Origin: an uncultured Eubacteriales bacterium
Lineage (GTDB): Bacteria > Bacillota > Clostridia > Oscillospirales > CAG-272
NCBI GenBank assembly: GCA_934481515.1
Contig: CAKSPO010000019.1
Location: forward strand, 1-37,560
Reading direction: 5' to 3'
Length of the DNA stretch: 37,560 nt
Each line of letters begins with the position of its first letter. The first letter of the stretch is position 1. This document shows positions 1 through 6,971 of the stretch, one piece after another. The translations under genes were made by a program, and so were the position numbers. The notes beneath the pieces are model-generated. The model was not told the origin of the DNA. It saw only the letters and a program-made list of their open reading frames with translations, and did not search any database.

Positions 1-179
1 GCCGAAGGCTGACGGATGAGGTGTGAACTGTATCGCGGAATTTTTGCTGTTTTGCAAAACGATAACTTTCCACTCTGCATCCGGCTCCTGCCGGGCGAAA
101 AAATCCCATCTACGCATTACACTTCCGGCTTCCATCAAGCAAAAAAATCTTTTCTCCCTCGTAGGAAACGGGCGTTGCC

Positions 180-236
180 CGCGCAGGGTCAACCCGCCCG
201 TTCCTAAGGAATTTGCACAATCACCCCGGCGGCATT
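180..236. repeat. 57-bp direct repeat, copy A
   Basis: This matches 331-387 at 47 of 57 positions without gaps. Nine of the ten differences are transitions. The shared core includes CGGCGGCATT and GCCCGCCCG. The two copies start 151 bases apart. They could be a decayed tandem duplication or two members of a dispersed intergenic repeat; no coding role is visible. Confidence 0.55.
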
Positions 237-330
237 TTACCCCGACGTTTTTTCTTGCAATGTGGAATCATAACCACCGGAACGGCAATCCATGGTGTCC
301 CTGCCCAATGCGCCACGCCCTCCTCATAAA

Positions 331-387
331 CGCGCGGGGTCTGCCCGCCCGCTTCTGAGGAATCCGCACAATTATCCCGGCGGCATT
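331..387. repeat. 57-bp direct repeat, copy B
   Basis: Second copy of the repeat at 180-236, in the same orientation. It lies just before the hpf terminator hairpin. The bias towards transitions suggests slow neutral drift after an old duplication, but this is an inference from two copies only. Confidence 0.55.
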
Positions 388-410
388 CCCCCTGCCGGAT
401 TTTGTAAAGA

Positions 411-444
411 GCGGCGGGAAAGAACCGCAGTTCTTTCCCGCCGC
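411..444 (-). terminator. Terminator hairpin of hpf
   Basis: A perfect 15-bp inverted repeat (GCGGCGGGAAAGAAC and its complement) flanks the four-base loop CGCA, 33 bases beyond the hpf stop codon. On the minus strand it is followed by TCTTTACAAAA, which is only a modest U tract, so termination is inferred mainly from the very stable stem and its position. Confidence 0.7.
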
Positions 445-477
445 CAATCGGGTGATTCTGTTGTTTTTTCGGACAAA

Positions 478-1014
478 TTATTGTTTTTCCGGAACGATCA
501 GACCATAACCGCCGTCCTTCCGCTTGTAGACAACGCAGGTTCCGGCATCGTCCGCATCGTTGAAAATGAAGAACTGATGCCCCAAAAGATTCATCTGCAA
601 AATCGCTTCCTCAGCTACCATCGGCTTCTGCGGGAAGGTCTTCACACGGATGATTTCTTCATCCTCTGCTGCAATGTCGTCAAACGCCTCCTCCGGGTAC
701 GGATTGAAATCAGCATCCCGCAGGCGCTTCGCAAGCCGGGTCTTGTTCTTCCGGATCTGGCGTTCAATGTTGGAGCAGGCTTCGTCCAGCGCGTCCCGGA
801 AGCTTTCCGCCCGCACTTCACTGCGGAAGAGCGTGCCGCCCGCGGAAATGGTAATTTCAATGTTCTTCTCATTGTGCTTGCAGCTGAGCGTAACGGTGGC
901 ATCTCCCTCCGACGGGAAAAATTTATCGAATTTAGCAAGTTTTTTTTCAATCAGAAGCTTCATTTCGTCATACACATTCATCTGTCTGCCGACTACGGTA
1001 ATCTTCATACTCAT
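478..1014 (-). CDS. hpf: Ribosome hibernation promoting factor, long form
   Basis: This 178-residue protein is a long-form HPF (RaiA/YfiA family), the cytoplasmic factor that binds the 30S subunit in stationary phase and drives formation of inactive 100S ribosome dimers. The N-terminal S30AE domain spans about residues 1-105 (MKITVVGRQMNVYDEMK, with the basic stretch RQIRKNKTRLAKRL at its end). A flexible linker rich in acidic residues follows, and the C-terminal dimerisation domain lies at about 118-178 (EEAILQMNLLGHQFFIFND and YGLIVPE). The long form is typical of Firmicutes. Two starts are possible: ATG at 1014 (GAAAGG 8 bases upstream) or ATG at 1008 (AAGG 9 bases upstream), differing by two residues. 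The gene is monocistronic, between its own consensus-like promoter and a strong hairpin, and is divergent from ligA. Confidence 0.95.
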   Translation of the reverse strand: MSMKITVVGRQMNVYDEMKLLIEKKLAKFDKFFPSEGDATVTLSCKHNEKNIEITISAGGTLFRSEVRAESFRDALDEACSNIERQIRKNKTRLAKRLRDADFNPYPEEAFDDIAAEDEEIIRVKTFPQKPMVAEEAILQMNLLGHQFFIFNDADDAGTCVVYKRKDGGYGLIVPEKQ

Positions 1015-1060
1015 ACACCTTGCCTTTCTTGTTTACTCTCGTCCTTTTCTGGACATTTTC

Positions 1061-1089
1061 AGTATAGCACATTGTAATACCATTGTAAA
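1061..1089 (-). promoter_or_regulatory. Promoter of hpf
   Basis: On the minus strand the -35 box TTTACA (1084-1089) and the -10 box TATACT (1061-1066) are 17 bases apart. This fits a housekeeping sigma-A promoter. The predicted start of transcription is near 1054, about 40 bases upstream of the hpf start codon. Confidence 0.75.
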
Positions 1090-1171
1090 GATAAAACAAA
1101 AAATATTTACATTTTCAAATTTTATTTGTAAAAAATGATGTAGACGATCGGGAAAAATGATACAAAACGGA

Positions 1172-1200
1172 TTGACAAGAAAAATCGAATCTGATATAAT
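1172..1200 (+). promoter_or_regulatory. Consensus promoter of ligA
   Basis: A perfect TTGACA (1172-1177) and a perfect TATAAT (1195-1200) are separated by 17 bases. Transcription should start near 1207, giving a leader of about 38 bases with AAAGGAGA before the ligA ATG. Such a full consensus suggests strong expression unless it is repressed by something binding the palindrome just downstream. Confidence 0.9.
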
Positions 1201-1211
1201 AAAAAAGATGA

Positions 1212-1226
1212 GGCAAACCGTTTGCC
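1212..1226 (+). promoter_or_regulatory. Palindrome in the ligA leader
   Basis: GGCAAAC-C-GTTTGCC is a perfect palindrome with 7-bp arms, lying about 5-20 bases after the predicted transcription start and before the ribosome binding site. Its position would suit a repressor operator or a small leader hairpin. The recognising protein, if any, is unknown. Confidence 0.4.
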
Positions 1227-1244
1227 ACCCCCAAAGGAGAAACC

Positions 1245-3272
1245 ATGAACGAAACGGAAGAAAAAATCCGCAAATTGCGGAGCAGAATTGCGTATTACGC
1301 AAAACGCTATTATGTAGACGACGATCCGGAAATCTCAGATTATGACTATGATATGATGTATGCGGAGCTGCTCCGTCTGGAGGCGGAACACCCGGAATAC
1401 GACGATCCCGCATCCCCCACGCATCGCGTCGGAGGGAAGCCGCTGGAAAAATTCGAAAAGGTGACTCACCATGTGCAGATGAACTCCCTTTCCGATGTTT
1501 TTTCTTTCGGAGAGCTGGAGGAGTTTCTGAACCGTGTCGCACAGACCGTTTCCCATCCTGCATATTCCGTGGAACCGAAAATCGACGGACTTTCCGTGTC
1601 GCTCCGGTATGAAAACGGCGTGTTCACACAGGGAGCCACCCGGGGGGACGGCTTTGTCGGCGAGGACGTGACGCAGAATCTGCGCACGGTATTTTCCATT
1701 CCGATGGTTCTCCCGGAGCCGTTGAACCTGACCGTCCGCGGCGAGGTTTATATGCCGCGTCAGGTGTTTGAAAAGCTGAACCTTGCCCGCGAAAGCACCG
1801 GACAGCCGCTGTTTGCCAATCCGAGAAACGCGGCGGCTGGCTCTTTGCGGCAGCTGGATCCCAAAATCGCGGCGGAGCGAAGGCTGGATATTTTCGTGTT
1901 CAACTTTCAGGAGGGGAACCTTTATTCCGACGGACATGCTCCGAAGTCCCACACCGAGACCCTGGATCGCCTTTCCGAACTGGGGTTCCACACGCTGGAA
2001 AACCGGATCCGGACAGCAGAGCCTTCCGAAATTTTTGACCACATCCGCAAAATCGGCAAATTACGAGAGGGACTTGCCTATGACATCGACGGCGTTGTCA
2101 TCAAGATCGACGATCTGGAAACACGTCGGCGGCTCGGAGAGGGAACCAATACCCCGCGTTGGGCGGTCGCTTATAAATTCCCGCCGGAACAGAAGCAGAC
2201 AAAACTGGAGGACATTGCGGTGGCGGTCGGAAGAACCGGTGTACTGACCCCGACCGCGGTGCTCTCTCCCGTCCGGCTGGCAGGAACCACCGTTTCCCGG
2301 GCGACCCTGCACAATCTGGAATTCATCCGCGAAAAGGACATCCGTATCGGAGACATCGTCACCGTGCAGAAGGCAGGGGACATCATTCCCGAGGTGGTAT
2401 CGGCGCATCCGGAGCTTCGCGGAGCGGAGACCAAAGAATTTTTCATGCCGCAGCGCTGTCCTTCCTGCGGGGAACCCGTCTTTTACGACGCGGACGAAGG
2501 AGCGGCAACCCGGTGTACCAACAGCCGCTGTCCCGCGCAGCTTTCCCGCGGAATCGAGCATTTTGCTTCCAAGGACGCAATGAACATCGACGGATTGGGA
2601 CCGCAGCTGGTGGAGGGACTGCTCCGGGAGCACCTGATTTCCGATGCCGCAGATCTGTACGCCCTCCGCGCCGGGGAGCTGGTGGAGATGGAACGCATGG
2701 GAGAAAAATCCGCGCAAAACCTGCTGGCTTCCATCGAACGCTCCAAGTCCGCCGGGCTGGAACGGTTGATCTACGCACTGGGAATCCGGAACGTGGGAGA
2801 AGTCGCCGCGGCGGAGCTGGCGGCGCATTTCGGGACGCTGGAGGCGGTACAGAGGGCGACGGCAGAGGAGCTTTGCGCCCTTCCGGATTTCGGAGAGGTG
2901 ACGGCGGCATGCGTCGTGAACTTCTTTTCCCATCCGCAAAACCGGGAGCTTTGCGAAAGACTGACCGCCGCGGGACTTTTGACCGTGTCCACGGCACAGC
3001 CGACCGACACCCTGTTCCAAGGGCTGACTTTCGTCCTGACCGGCACTCTGCCGACCATGACGCGGGAGGAAGCCGGAGATCGCATCCGGGCGGCAGGCGG
3101 AAAGGTCAGCGGAAACGTGTCTGCAAAAACTTCGTTTGTCGTTGCCGGAGAGGCGGCAGGCTCCAAGCTGACCAAAGCAAGACAGCTCGGCATTCCCGTC
3201 ATCGGGGAGGAAGCTCTTCTGCAAATGATCCGGGAGCGCCGAACCTCCGCTCCCGAACAAACGGAACCCTGA
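1245..3272 (+). CDS. ligA: NAD+-dependent DNA ligase LigA
   Basis: This enzyme seals nicks in duplex DNA during replication and repair, using NAD+ to form a ligase-AMP intermediate. At 675 residues it is the usual family length. The domains occur in order: the NAD-binding Ia region with YYVDDDPEISDYDYD (about 22-36); the adenylation domain with the AMP-accepting lysine K112 in EPKIDG; the OB fold (about 320-400); a four-cysteine zinc finger (about 405-428; CPSCG and CTNSRCP); helix-hairpin-helix repeats (about 440-580); and a C-terminal BRCT domain (about 590-665; FVLTGTLPTMTREEA). The ATG is preceded by AAAGGAGA at the right distance. The esterase gene starts only 39 bases after the stop codon without a terminator, so the two are probably co-transcribed. 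Confidence 0.98.
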   Translation: MNETEEKIRKLRSRIAYYAKRYYVDDDPEISDYDYDMMYAELLRLEAEHPEYDDPASPTHRVGGKPLEKFEKVTHHVQMNSLSDVFSFGELEEFLNRVAQTVSHPAYSVEPKIDGLSVSLRYENGVFTQGATRGDGFVGEDVTQNLRTVFSIPMVLPEPLNLTVRGEVYMPRQVFEKLNLARESTGQPLFANPRNAAAGSLRQLDPKIAAERRLDIFVFNFQEGNLYSDGHAPKSHTETLDRLSELGFHTLENRIRTAEPSEIFDHIRKIGKLREGLAYDIDGVVIKIDDLETRRRLGEGTNTPRWAVAYKFPPEQKQTKLEDIAVAVGRTGVLTPTAVLSPVRLAGTTVSRATLHNLEFIREKDIRIGDIVTVQKAGDIIPEVVSAHPELRGAETKEFFMPQRCPSCGEPVFYDADEGAATRCTNSRCPAQLSRGIEHFASKDAMNIDGLGPQLVEGLLREHLISDAADLYALRAGELVEMERMGEKSAQNLLASIERSKSAGLERLIYALGIRNVGEVAAAELAAHFGTLEAVQRATAEELCALPDFGEVTAACVVNFFSHPQNRELCERLTAAGLLTVSTAQPTDTLFQGLTFVLTGTLPTMTREEAGDRIRAAGGKVSGNVSAKTSFVVAGEAAGSKLTKARQLGIPVIGEEALLQMIRERRTSAPEQTEP

Positions 3273-3311
3273 TGCACAAAATTTGATAGCCGACCGGAAG
3301 GAATTTGCTTT

Positions 3312-4403
3312 ATGAAAAAATTGATCCGAATCGTTGCCGCCTGTCTTATTTTTGCATCCGCCTTTGCCGCGACCGGAACGCTGACACCGGCGGCGGAATC
3401 CTCCGAATCCTACCTGTACGAAAAGAAGAACTTCCGAACCTCATTCGGAAGAGAGATGAATTACCGCATCTATGTGCCGGCTGACTACCGGGCGGATCAG
3501 AGCTATCCGATGCTGCTGTTTCTGCACGGAGCGGGAGAGCGGGGAAACGACAACGAGGCGCAGCTCAAAAATGTCGCCGGAACACTCCCGCAGGAGCATC
3601 CGGAATTGCGCGGATGCATCATCGTGGCGCCGCAATGCCCGAAGGACGAAAAATGGGTGGATGTGGAGAACTGGACGCAGTGCCGCTATTCCGCCGACAG
3701 CATTCCGGAATCCAAGGCAATGCGCGAGGTAGTGGAACTGCTCGGCGCTTTGCAGAACCGGTATTCGGTTGACCGCGACAGAGTATACGTTGCCGGGCTT
3801 TCCATGGGCGGATACGGAACGTGGGATCTGCTCGTGCGGCACGGAGACCTGTTCGCTGCCGCCATTCCGGTATGCGGGGGATGCGATGTCGAAAAGGCGG
3901 AGCTTTTGACCGACATCCCGATCCGCACCTTCCATGGAATGAAGGATCCGACCGTTCCGTATACGGGAACCTCTGTCATGGTGGAGCGGATCCGAAACCT
4001 CGGCGGAAAAAAGATTACCTTTACACCGTATCCGGAAGGGAATCACCTGATCTGGGACGAAGCATACTCCACCGACGGACTTTTCACATGGCTCCTTTCA
4101 CAGAAGCGCTCTGACCGTTTCCCGGAAGAATCGGAAAGCGAAAGCGACAGCACAGGCGAAACCGGAGGGAAAGTGCCGGAAGAAAATTCCGGTACCGGAA
4201 TCGGCTCCGGGAACGCCACAGGAACGAAAGCCGACACCGGAGCAGGAGAAACAAACGAAGACAGCCGTTCCGCCGGGCGGAAAAAGCCGCTTGGCAAAGC
4301 GGCGGCACCGCTGATTACCCTTGGCGCAGTTGCTGTGGCAATGACCGTTGTCGGTGTGGCAACCGCCATTCTCCGAAGGAAGGGAACAAAGAAGGGAAAA
4401 TAA
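3312..4403 (+). CDS. Secreted, membrane-tethered alpha/beta-hydrolase esterase
   Basis: This 363-residue protein resembles the predicted-peptidase/feruloyl-esterase-like group of alpha/beta hydrolases (COG4099, carbohydrate esterase 1-like). A Sec signal peptide occupies about residues 1-28. The hydrolase domain spans about 32-258. It shows the oxyanion-region motif LFLHGAGERG (69-78), nucleophile S164 in GLSMGG, and probable D212 (GMKDPTVPY) and H245 (GNHLIWD). A Ser/Thr/Gly/Glu-rich linker (about 262-322) leads to a C-terminal transmembrane helix (about 333-354) followed by a basic tail, so the enzyme should sit outside the cell anchored by its C-terminus. The substrate cannot be read from the sequence; ester-linked polysaccharide decorations are a reasonable guess. 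It follows ligA by 39 bases, a pairing without an obvious functional logic. Confidence 0.85.
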   Translation: MKKLIRIVAACLIFASAFAATGTLTPAAESSESYLYEKKNFRTSFGREMNYRIYVPADYRADQSYPMLLFLHGAGERGNDNEAQLKNVAGTLPQEHPELRGCIIVAPQCPKDEKWVDVENWTQCRYSADSIPESKAMREVVELLGALQNRYSVDRDRVYVAGLSMGGYGTWDLLVRHGDLFAAAIPVCGGCDVEKAELLTDIPIRTFHGMKDPTVPYTGTSVMVERIRNLGGKKITFTPYPEGNHLIWDEAYSTDGLFTWLLSQKRSDRFPEESESESDSTGETGGKVPEENSGTGIGSGNATGTKADTGAGETNEDSRSAGRKKPLGKAAAPLITLGAVAVAMTVVGVATAILRRKGTKKGK

Positions 4404-4581
4404 TCCCCGATGCCGTTCCCGAAAGCAGACACTCAAAACGGCATCCGCAATTTTTGCGGATACCGTGGCAGAAGACAAAGACCGGTAGAAAGGAAAGCGC
4501 CGGCGCGGAGCAAAAGCAATGTTCCATTGTCCGTTTTTCACGGATTTGTGCACAAACGAAAAAACAAAGAGGCTGCCGCAT

Positions 4582-4622
4582 TTGAAGTGCACCCAAAAGT
4601 TAGACACTTTTGGAGGTGCATA
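4582..4622. mobile_element. Probable remnant of an IS3-family end
   Basis: The stretch reads GTGCACCCAAAAGTTAGACA followed by CTTTTGGAGGTGCA, with an internal inverted repeat (CCAAAAGT and ACTTTTGG, loop TAGAC). From memory, this type of sequence is common at the ends of IS150-group IS3 elements in Clostridia. No transposase frame follows, so it would be a solo relic or imprecise excision scar. This call depends on recall and needs a database search. Confidence 0.4.
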
Positions 4623-4646
4623 TCAATTCAGGTAGCCGCAAAACGG

Positions 4647-4690
4647 AGGGCTGTCGCAGGCAAACATTTTGGTTCCGTTGCGACAGCCCT
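4647..4690. terminator. Bidirectional terminator, esterase/flavodoxin
   Basis: A perfect 12-bp stem (AGGGCTGTCGCA and its complement) encloses a 20-base loop between the convergent esterase and flavodoxin genes. On the plus strand it is followed by a T-rich run (TGTTAATTCGATTTTTATT), and on the minus strand by TCCGTTTTG. The GGGCTGTC stem is reused in the terminator at 17781-17813. Confidence 0.75.
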
Positions 4691-4735
4691 TGTTAATTCG
4701 ATTTTTATTATTTTTAATAAAAATTATTCTTTTTC

Positions 4736-5161
4736 TTATTTTTCCAAAGCGGCACCGAGAGCACGGCAATCGGAGAGGACATCCTCCTCCGGTGCTTCAT
4801 GGCAGATGACGCTGTCCGCCGCGAAAGCCGCGCCAAGGGCGGCACAGCTTGCCTCCCAGCTTTGCATCCACTCGCCGATGCCCCAGCCATAGGAACCGAA
4901 CAGCGCAATTTTTTTGCCCTTCAGTTCCGGCTTGCAGGAATCAAACATCGGCAAAAATTCACCGTCCTCCAATTCCTCCGCTCCCATTGCAGGGCAACCG
5001 AAGGCAATCGCATCAAAATCGGACGGGCGGAACGATCCGTACTCCGGCGGGGAAAAGAGCGATGTCTCCGCTCCTGCCGCCACGGCTCCCTCTGCAACGG
5101 CATTTGCCATTGCCTCCGTATTTCCCGTTCCGCTCCAGAACACTACTGCTACTTTTTTCAT
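4736..5161 (-). CDS. Short-chain flavodoxin
   Basis: This 141-residue protein is a flavodoxin, a cytoplasmic FMN-binding electron carrier that can replace ferredoxin when iron is scarce. The phosphate-binding loop SGTGNTE is at residues 10-16, after the first strand KKVAVVFW. The segment GSYGWGIGEWMQ (about 89-100) carries aromatics expected around the isoalloxazine ring. Length and fold order are typical of the clostridial short-chain type. It is the last gene after DUF2325 and DUF3793 on the same strand, 119 bases beyond DUF3793, and ends at the bidirectional hairpin. In Clostridia these three families are often neighbours in iron-responsive loci (known from the families; regulation here is inferred). 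Confidence 0.93.
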   Translation of the reverse strand: MKKVAVVFWSGTGNTEAMANAVAEGAVAAGAETSLFSPPEYGSFRPSDFDAIAFGCPAMGAEELEDGEFLPMFDSCKPELKGKKIALFGSYGWGIGEWMQSWEASCAALGAAFAADSVICHEAPEEDVLSDCRALGAALEK

Positions 5162-5280
5162 CAGTTTTTTTCCTTTCTTTACAATCTTTTTCCCGAAAAC
5201 AAGATAAAAAACAAACTCCGAATAAAACGCAAATAAACAGTCAACAAATCGTGAACAGACCGTGCAGACAAGAGGACGCT

Positions 5281-5835
5281 TTATTTTCGCGTGACGACCA
5301 AACGGTCAAGGCACCGATGCTTCTGGTAGGCGCTGCGATAAAGCCTTGTACACTTGCGATAGGCGGCAAATGTCCGCATTGCGGCTTCTTCGTTTCCGTA
5401 AACCTTCCAGATACCGGTGCATTTTGCCGCTTTGCCACCCAGACGGAGAAATCCGCTGACATCCTCTGCAGGGTAGCCGAGAAATAACCCGATTTCGTGC
5501 GGAAAGTCATTTTCCTGCTGCATTCTGCGGACCAATTCGCTTACACAACGGTCGGGATTTTCCACCGGATATTGCTTTCCGGAAAGAATTTCCCGCGCTG
5601 TTCCGTTTTGCAGATCGTCGCAGAGTTTTCCCGGGCGGTATACATAAATGAGAACCCGGTTTTTCATTGCTTTGACCGGGAGAATGCGAAGCCCGCGCGG
5701 AACAAGCCGCCGATTCAGATCCCGTATGCTTTCATTCAGTGTTTTTTTATTTTCTTTCGGACAGGCAAACATGCTTCCGGTTTTCAGTCCCGCCATTGTC
5801 GGGGCACAGTGTTCTACCAACAACGCTTCAGACAT
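5281..5835 (-). CDS. DUF3793 family protein
   Basis: The product (184 residues) matches my memory of the DUF3793 family of Clostridia. It starts SEALLVEHCAPTMAGLKTGS, contains NRRLVPRGLRILPVKAMKNRVLIYVYRP, and has the conserved HEIGLFLGYPAEDVSGF region (about 127-143). It has no signal peptide or membrane segment, so it should be cytoplasmic. Its biochemical function is not known to me. The chosen ATG at 5835 follows AAAGGAGG by five bases. It overlaps the stop codon of the DUF2325 gene by eight bases (ATGTCTGA), a classic sign of translational coupling. A longer frame upstream exists but lacks such a binding site. The constant neighbourhood with flavodoxin suggests a role in iron or redox adaptation; this is inference. 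Confidence 0.88.
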   Translation of the reverse strand: MSEALLVEHCAPTMAGLKTGSMFACPKENKKTLNESIRDLNRRLVPRGLRILPVKAMKNRVLIYVYRPGKLCDDLQNGTAREILSGKQYPVENPDRCVSELVRRMQQENDFPHEIGLFLGYPAEDVSGFLRLGGKAAKCTGIWKVYGNEEAAMRTFAAYRKCTRLYRSAYQKHRCLDRLVVTRK

Positions 5836-6121
5836 GGCAGCCTCCTTTCGCATGCGTATCAAGAATGGAACGCAATGCCGTTACGGAAGCCGCGTGGCTG
5901 CGCACGATCCGGATTTTTCTTTTCTGTGCCTGACCGGTGGCGAGACGAAGCATTTTATGTGACATTGTGCCGGTAAAAAGCACCAAAAGATCCGGGGTTC
6001 CGATATCGGACATTCCGCGCTCTGTTTTTGCATATACCTTGGCGGAGCAGGAATAGGAGGCACAAAGCTCCTCGTACCTCCGAACCATACATTCATTCCC
6101 GCCGACAATTACAACACTCAT
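5828..6121 (-). CDS. DUF2325 domain protein
   Basis: This small cytoplasmic protein (97 residues) fits the DUF2325 family. It begins with a beta strand and a glycine turn, MSVVIVGGNECMVRRYEELC, a Rossmann-like start, and contains the family-like middle SDIGTPDLLVLFTGTMSHKM and a later RIVRSHAASVTALRSIL. The conserved threonine/serine-histidine pairs hint at nucleotide or metal binding, but no activity is established. It is the first gene of the operon DUF2325 - DUF3793 - flavodoxin. The ATG at 6121 has GGAAAGG upstream. The perfect palindrome at 6146-6163 lies 25 bases upstream of the start, where a repressor would block transcription. Confidence 0.85.
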   Translation of the reverse strand: MSVVIVGGNECMVRRYEELCASYSCSAKVYAKTERGMSDIGTPDLLVLFTGTMSHKMLRLATGQAQKRKIRIVRSHAASVTALRSILDTHAKGGCHV

Positions 6122-6145
6122 GTTTGTGCCTTTCCGAAAAATATC

Positions 6146-6163
6146 AGTTAGCCACTGCTAACT
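6146..6163 (-). promoter_or_regulatory. Candidate DtxR-like operator
   Basis: AGTTAGC-CACT-GCTAACT is a perfect inverted repeat with 7-bp arms, located 25-42 bases upstream of the DUF2325 start codon. The half-site TTAGC/GCTAA resembles operators of the DtxR/IdeR/MntR family of iron or manganese regulators rather than a Fur box. Together with an iron-sparing flavodoxin downstream, this suggests metal-dependent repression. No clear -35/-10 pair could be assigned around it. Confidence 0.5.
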
Positions 6164-6971
6164 ATCTGGTAAAAAAGAAAAGCCGAACTTATTGTATATT
6201 CTACCGTACCGGGAGCTTGTCTGCAACTCCGAAAAGAAGAAAAAATGCTCCGTTCAGACATTTTTATAAGACGGTCTTGAGAGAACAGTGGCGCTTTTCG
6301 TTGCCGGAAAATGCCGAAACGGTTCGCGGTCCGGGAATCCGGCAAAAGAAAATCGGGGGATTTCCGAAACCGGGTCTGCCGGATCTGCACGGCGAACTCC
6401 TGAATTTTACGGATGTGTTCCGATGCTCTTTATTGTCAGGAACTATCCCCATAGGAGAATGAAGCGGAGGCGTTCGGTTTCATCCCGGAGAGCGGCGGGC
6501 AGGGTAGCCTGTCTTGGGGGAGGAGGGCTGGACGTATGTCCGGAGAAACGAGAACGGACACCGTTTTTTCTCCTGTGCAGGATCGCATAAACATTCCATT
6601 GAAGAATGAAGCGGAGGTCGCTTTTTTCCTGTGCGGGATTTCATAAGCATTCCATTGAAGAATGCGACGGAGGCCGCTTTTTTCCTGTGCGGGATTGCAT
6701 AAGCATTCCATTGAAGAATGCGACGAAGGCCGTTTTTTGTCCTGTGAACAATGCATACGGCTGTAAGCCATCCAAAATGCGGATGCGGGCAAATCTCCTG
6801 CAAGGCGGGCGAAATTTATTTGCACGACCGGAGCCGTGCGCAGGCAGTGATTTGTTTGTACGGAAGACCTCCGGGTATGAGCGGAAAGTGAAATTTGCCG
6901 GTAAAGGGAGCGCCGGAATCCGGAGAAAGCGGAAATGCCGAAGCGTAGCGGAGCGGAAAAGAAAGGCGTTT
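6164..6971. other. Gene-free stretch of 0.8 kb
   Basis: I recognise no protein in this stretch. Several open frames cross it on both strands but lack binding sites and family resemblance. It contains the 56-bp tandem repeat at 6572-6740, and a 14-base piece of the repeat (GAATGAAGCGGAGG) occurs separately at 6458-6471. The right end forms the 3' flank of the AraC regulator gene. An unrecognised small RNA cannot be excluded. Confidence 0.5.
6572..6740. repeat. 56-bp tandem repeat, three units
   Basis: Units start at CCTGTGC at 6572, 6628 and 6684, with a further partial unit (CCTGTGAACAATGCATA) at 6741. The spacings are 56, 56 and 57 bases. Each unit carries GCATAA.CATTCCATTGAAGA, a small inverted repeat GCATTC/GAATGC (absent from the first unit), and a terminal (C)CG(C)TTTTTT tract, so each looks like a weak hairpin plus U run. 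Identity between units is high. The period is not a multiple of three, so a translated copy would rotate through reading frames, which argues against a coding repeat. No variable spacers are present, so it is not CRISPR. Confidence 0.85.

Larger units (their letters stand above)
1..410. other. Gene-free left edge of the window
   Basis: I see no recognisable gene here. The open frames that cross it give arginine- and proline-rich products without a convincing ribosome binding site. The stretch contains two diverged copies of a 57-bp direct repeat (listed separately) and ends at the hpf terminator. It lies downstream of hpf, and whatever lies to the left is outside the window. Confidence 0.5.
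4404..4735. other. Intergenic stretch with hairpins and an IS remnant
   Basis: No gene is visible between the convergent esterase and flavodoxin genes. The stretch holds a short perfect hairpin at 4443-4461 (ATCCGCAA, loop TTT, TTGCGGAT) just after the esterase stop, a short sequence resembling an IS3-family end (4582-4622), and a strong terminator hairpin (4647-4690). Confidence 0.6.

Noticed and set aside
2061..3260. 399-codon frame antisense to ligA.
   Set aside because: It lies entirely within a conserved ligase gene, and its product is low-complexity and lacks a binding site.
6572..6760. Tandem array considered as CRISPR.
   Set aside because: Units abut without variable spacers and no cas genes are present in the window.
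6436..6825. Minus-strand frame with repeated peptides over the 56-bp array.
   Set aside because: The repeat length is not a multiple of three, so the same DNA is read in different frames; there is no binding site and no known domain.
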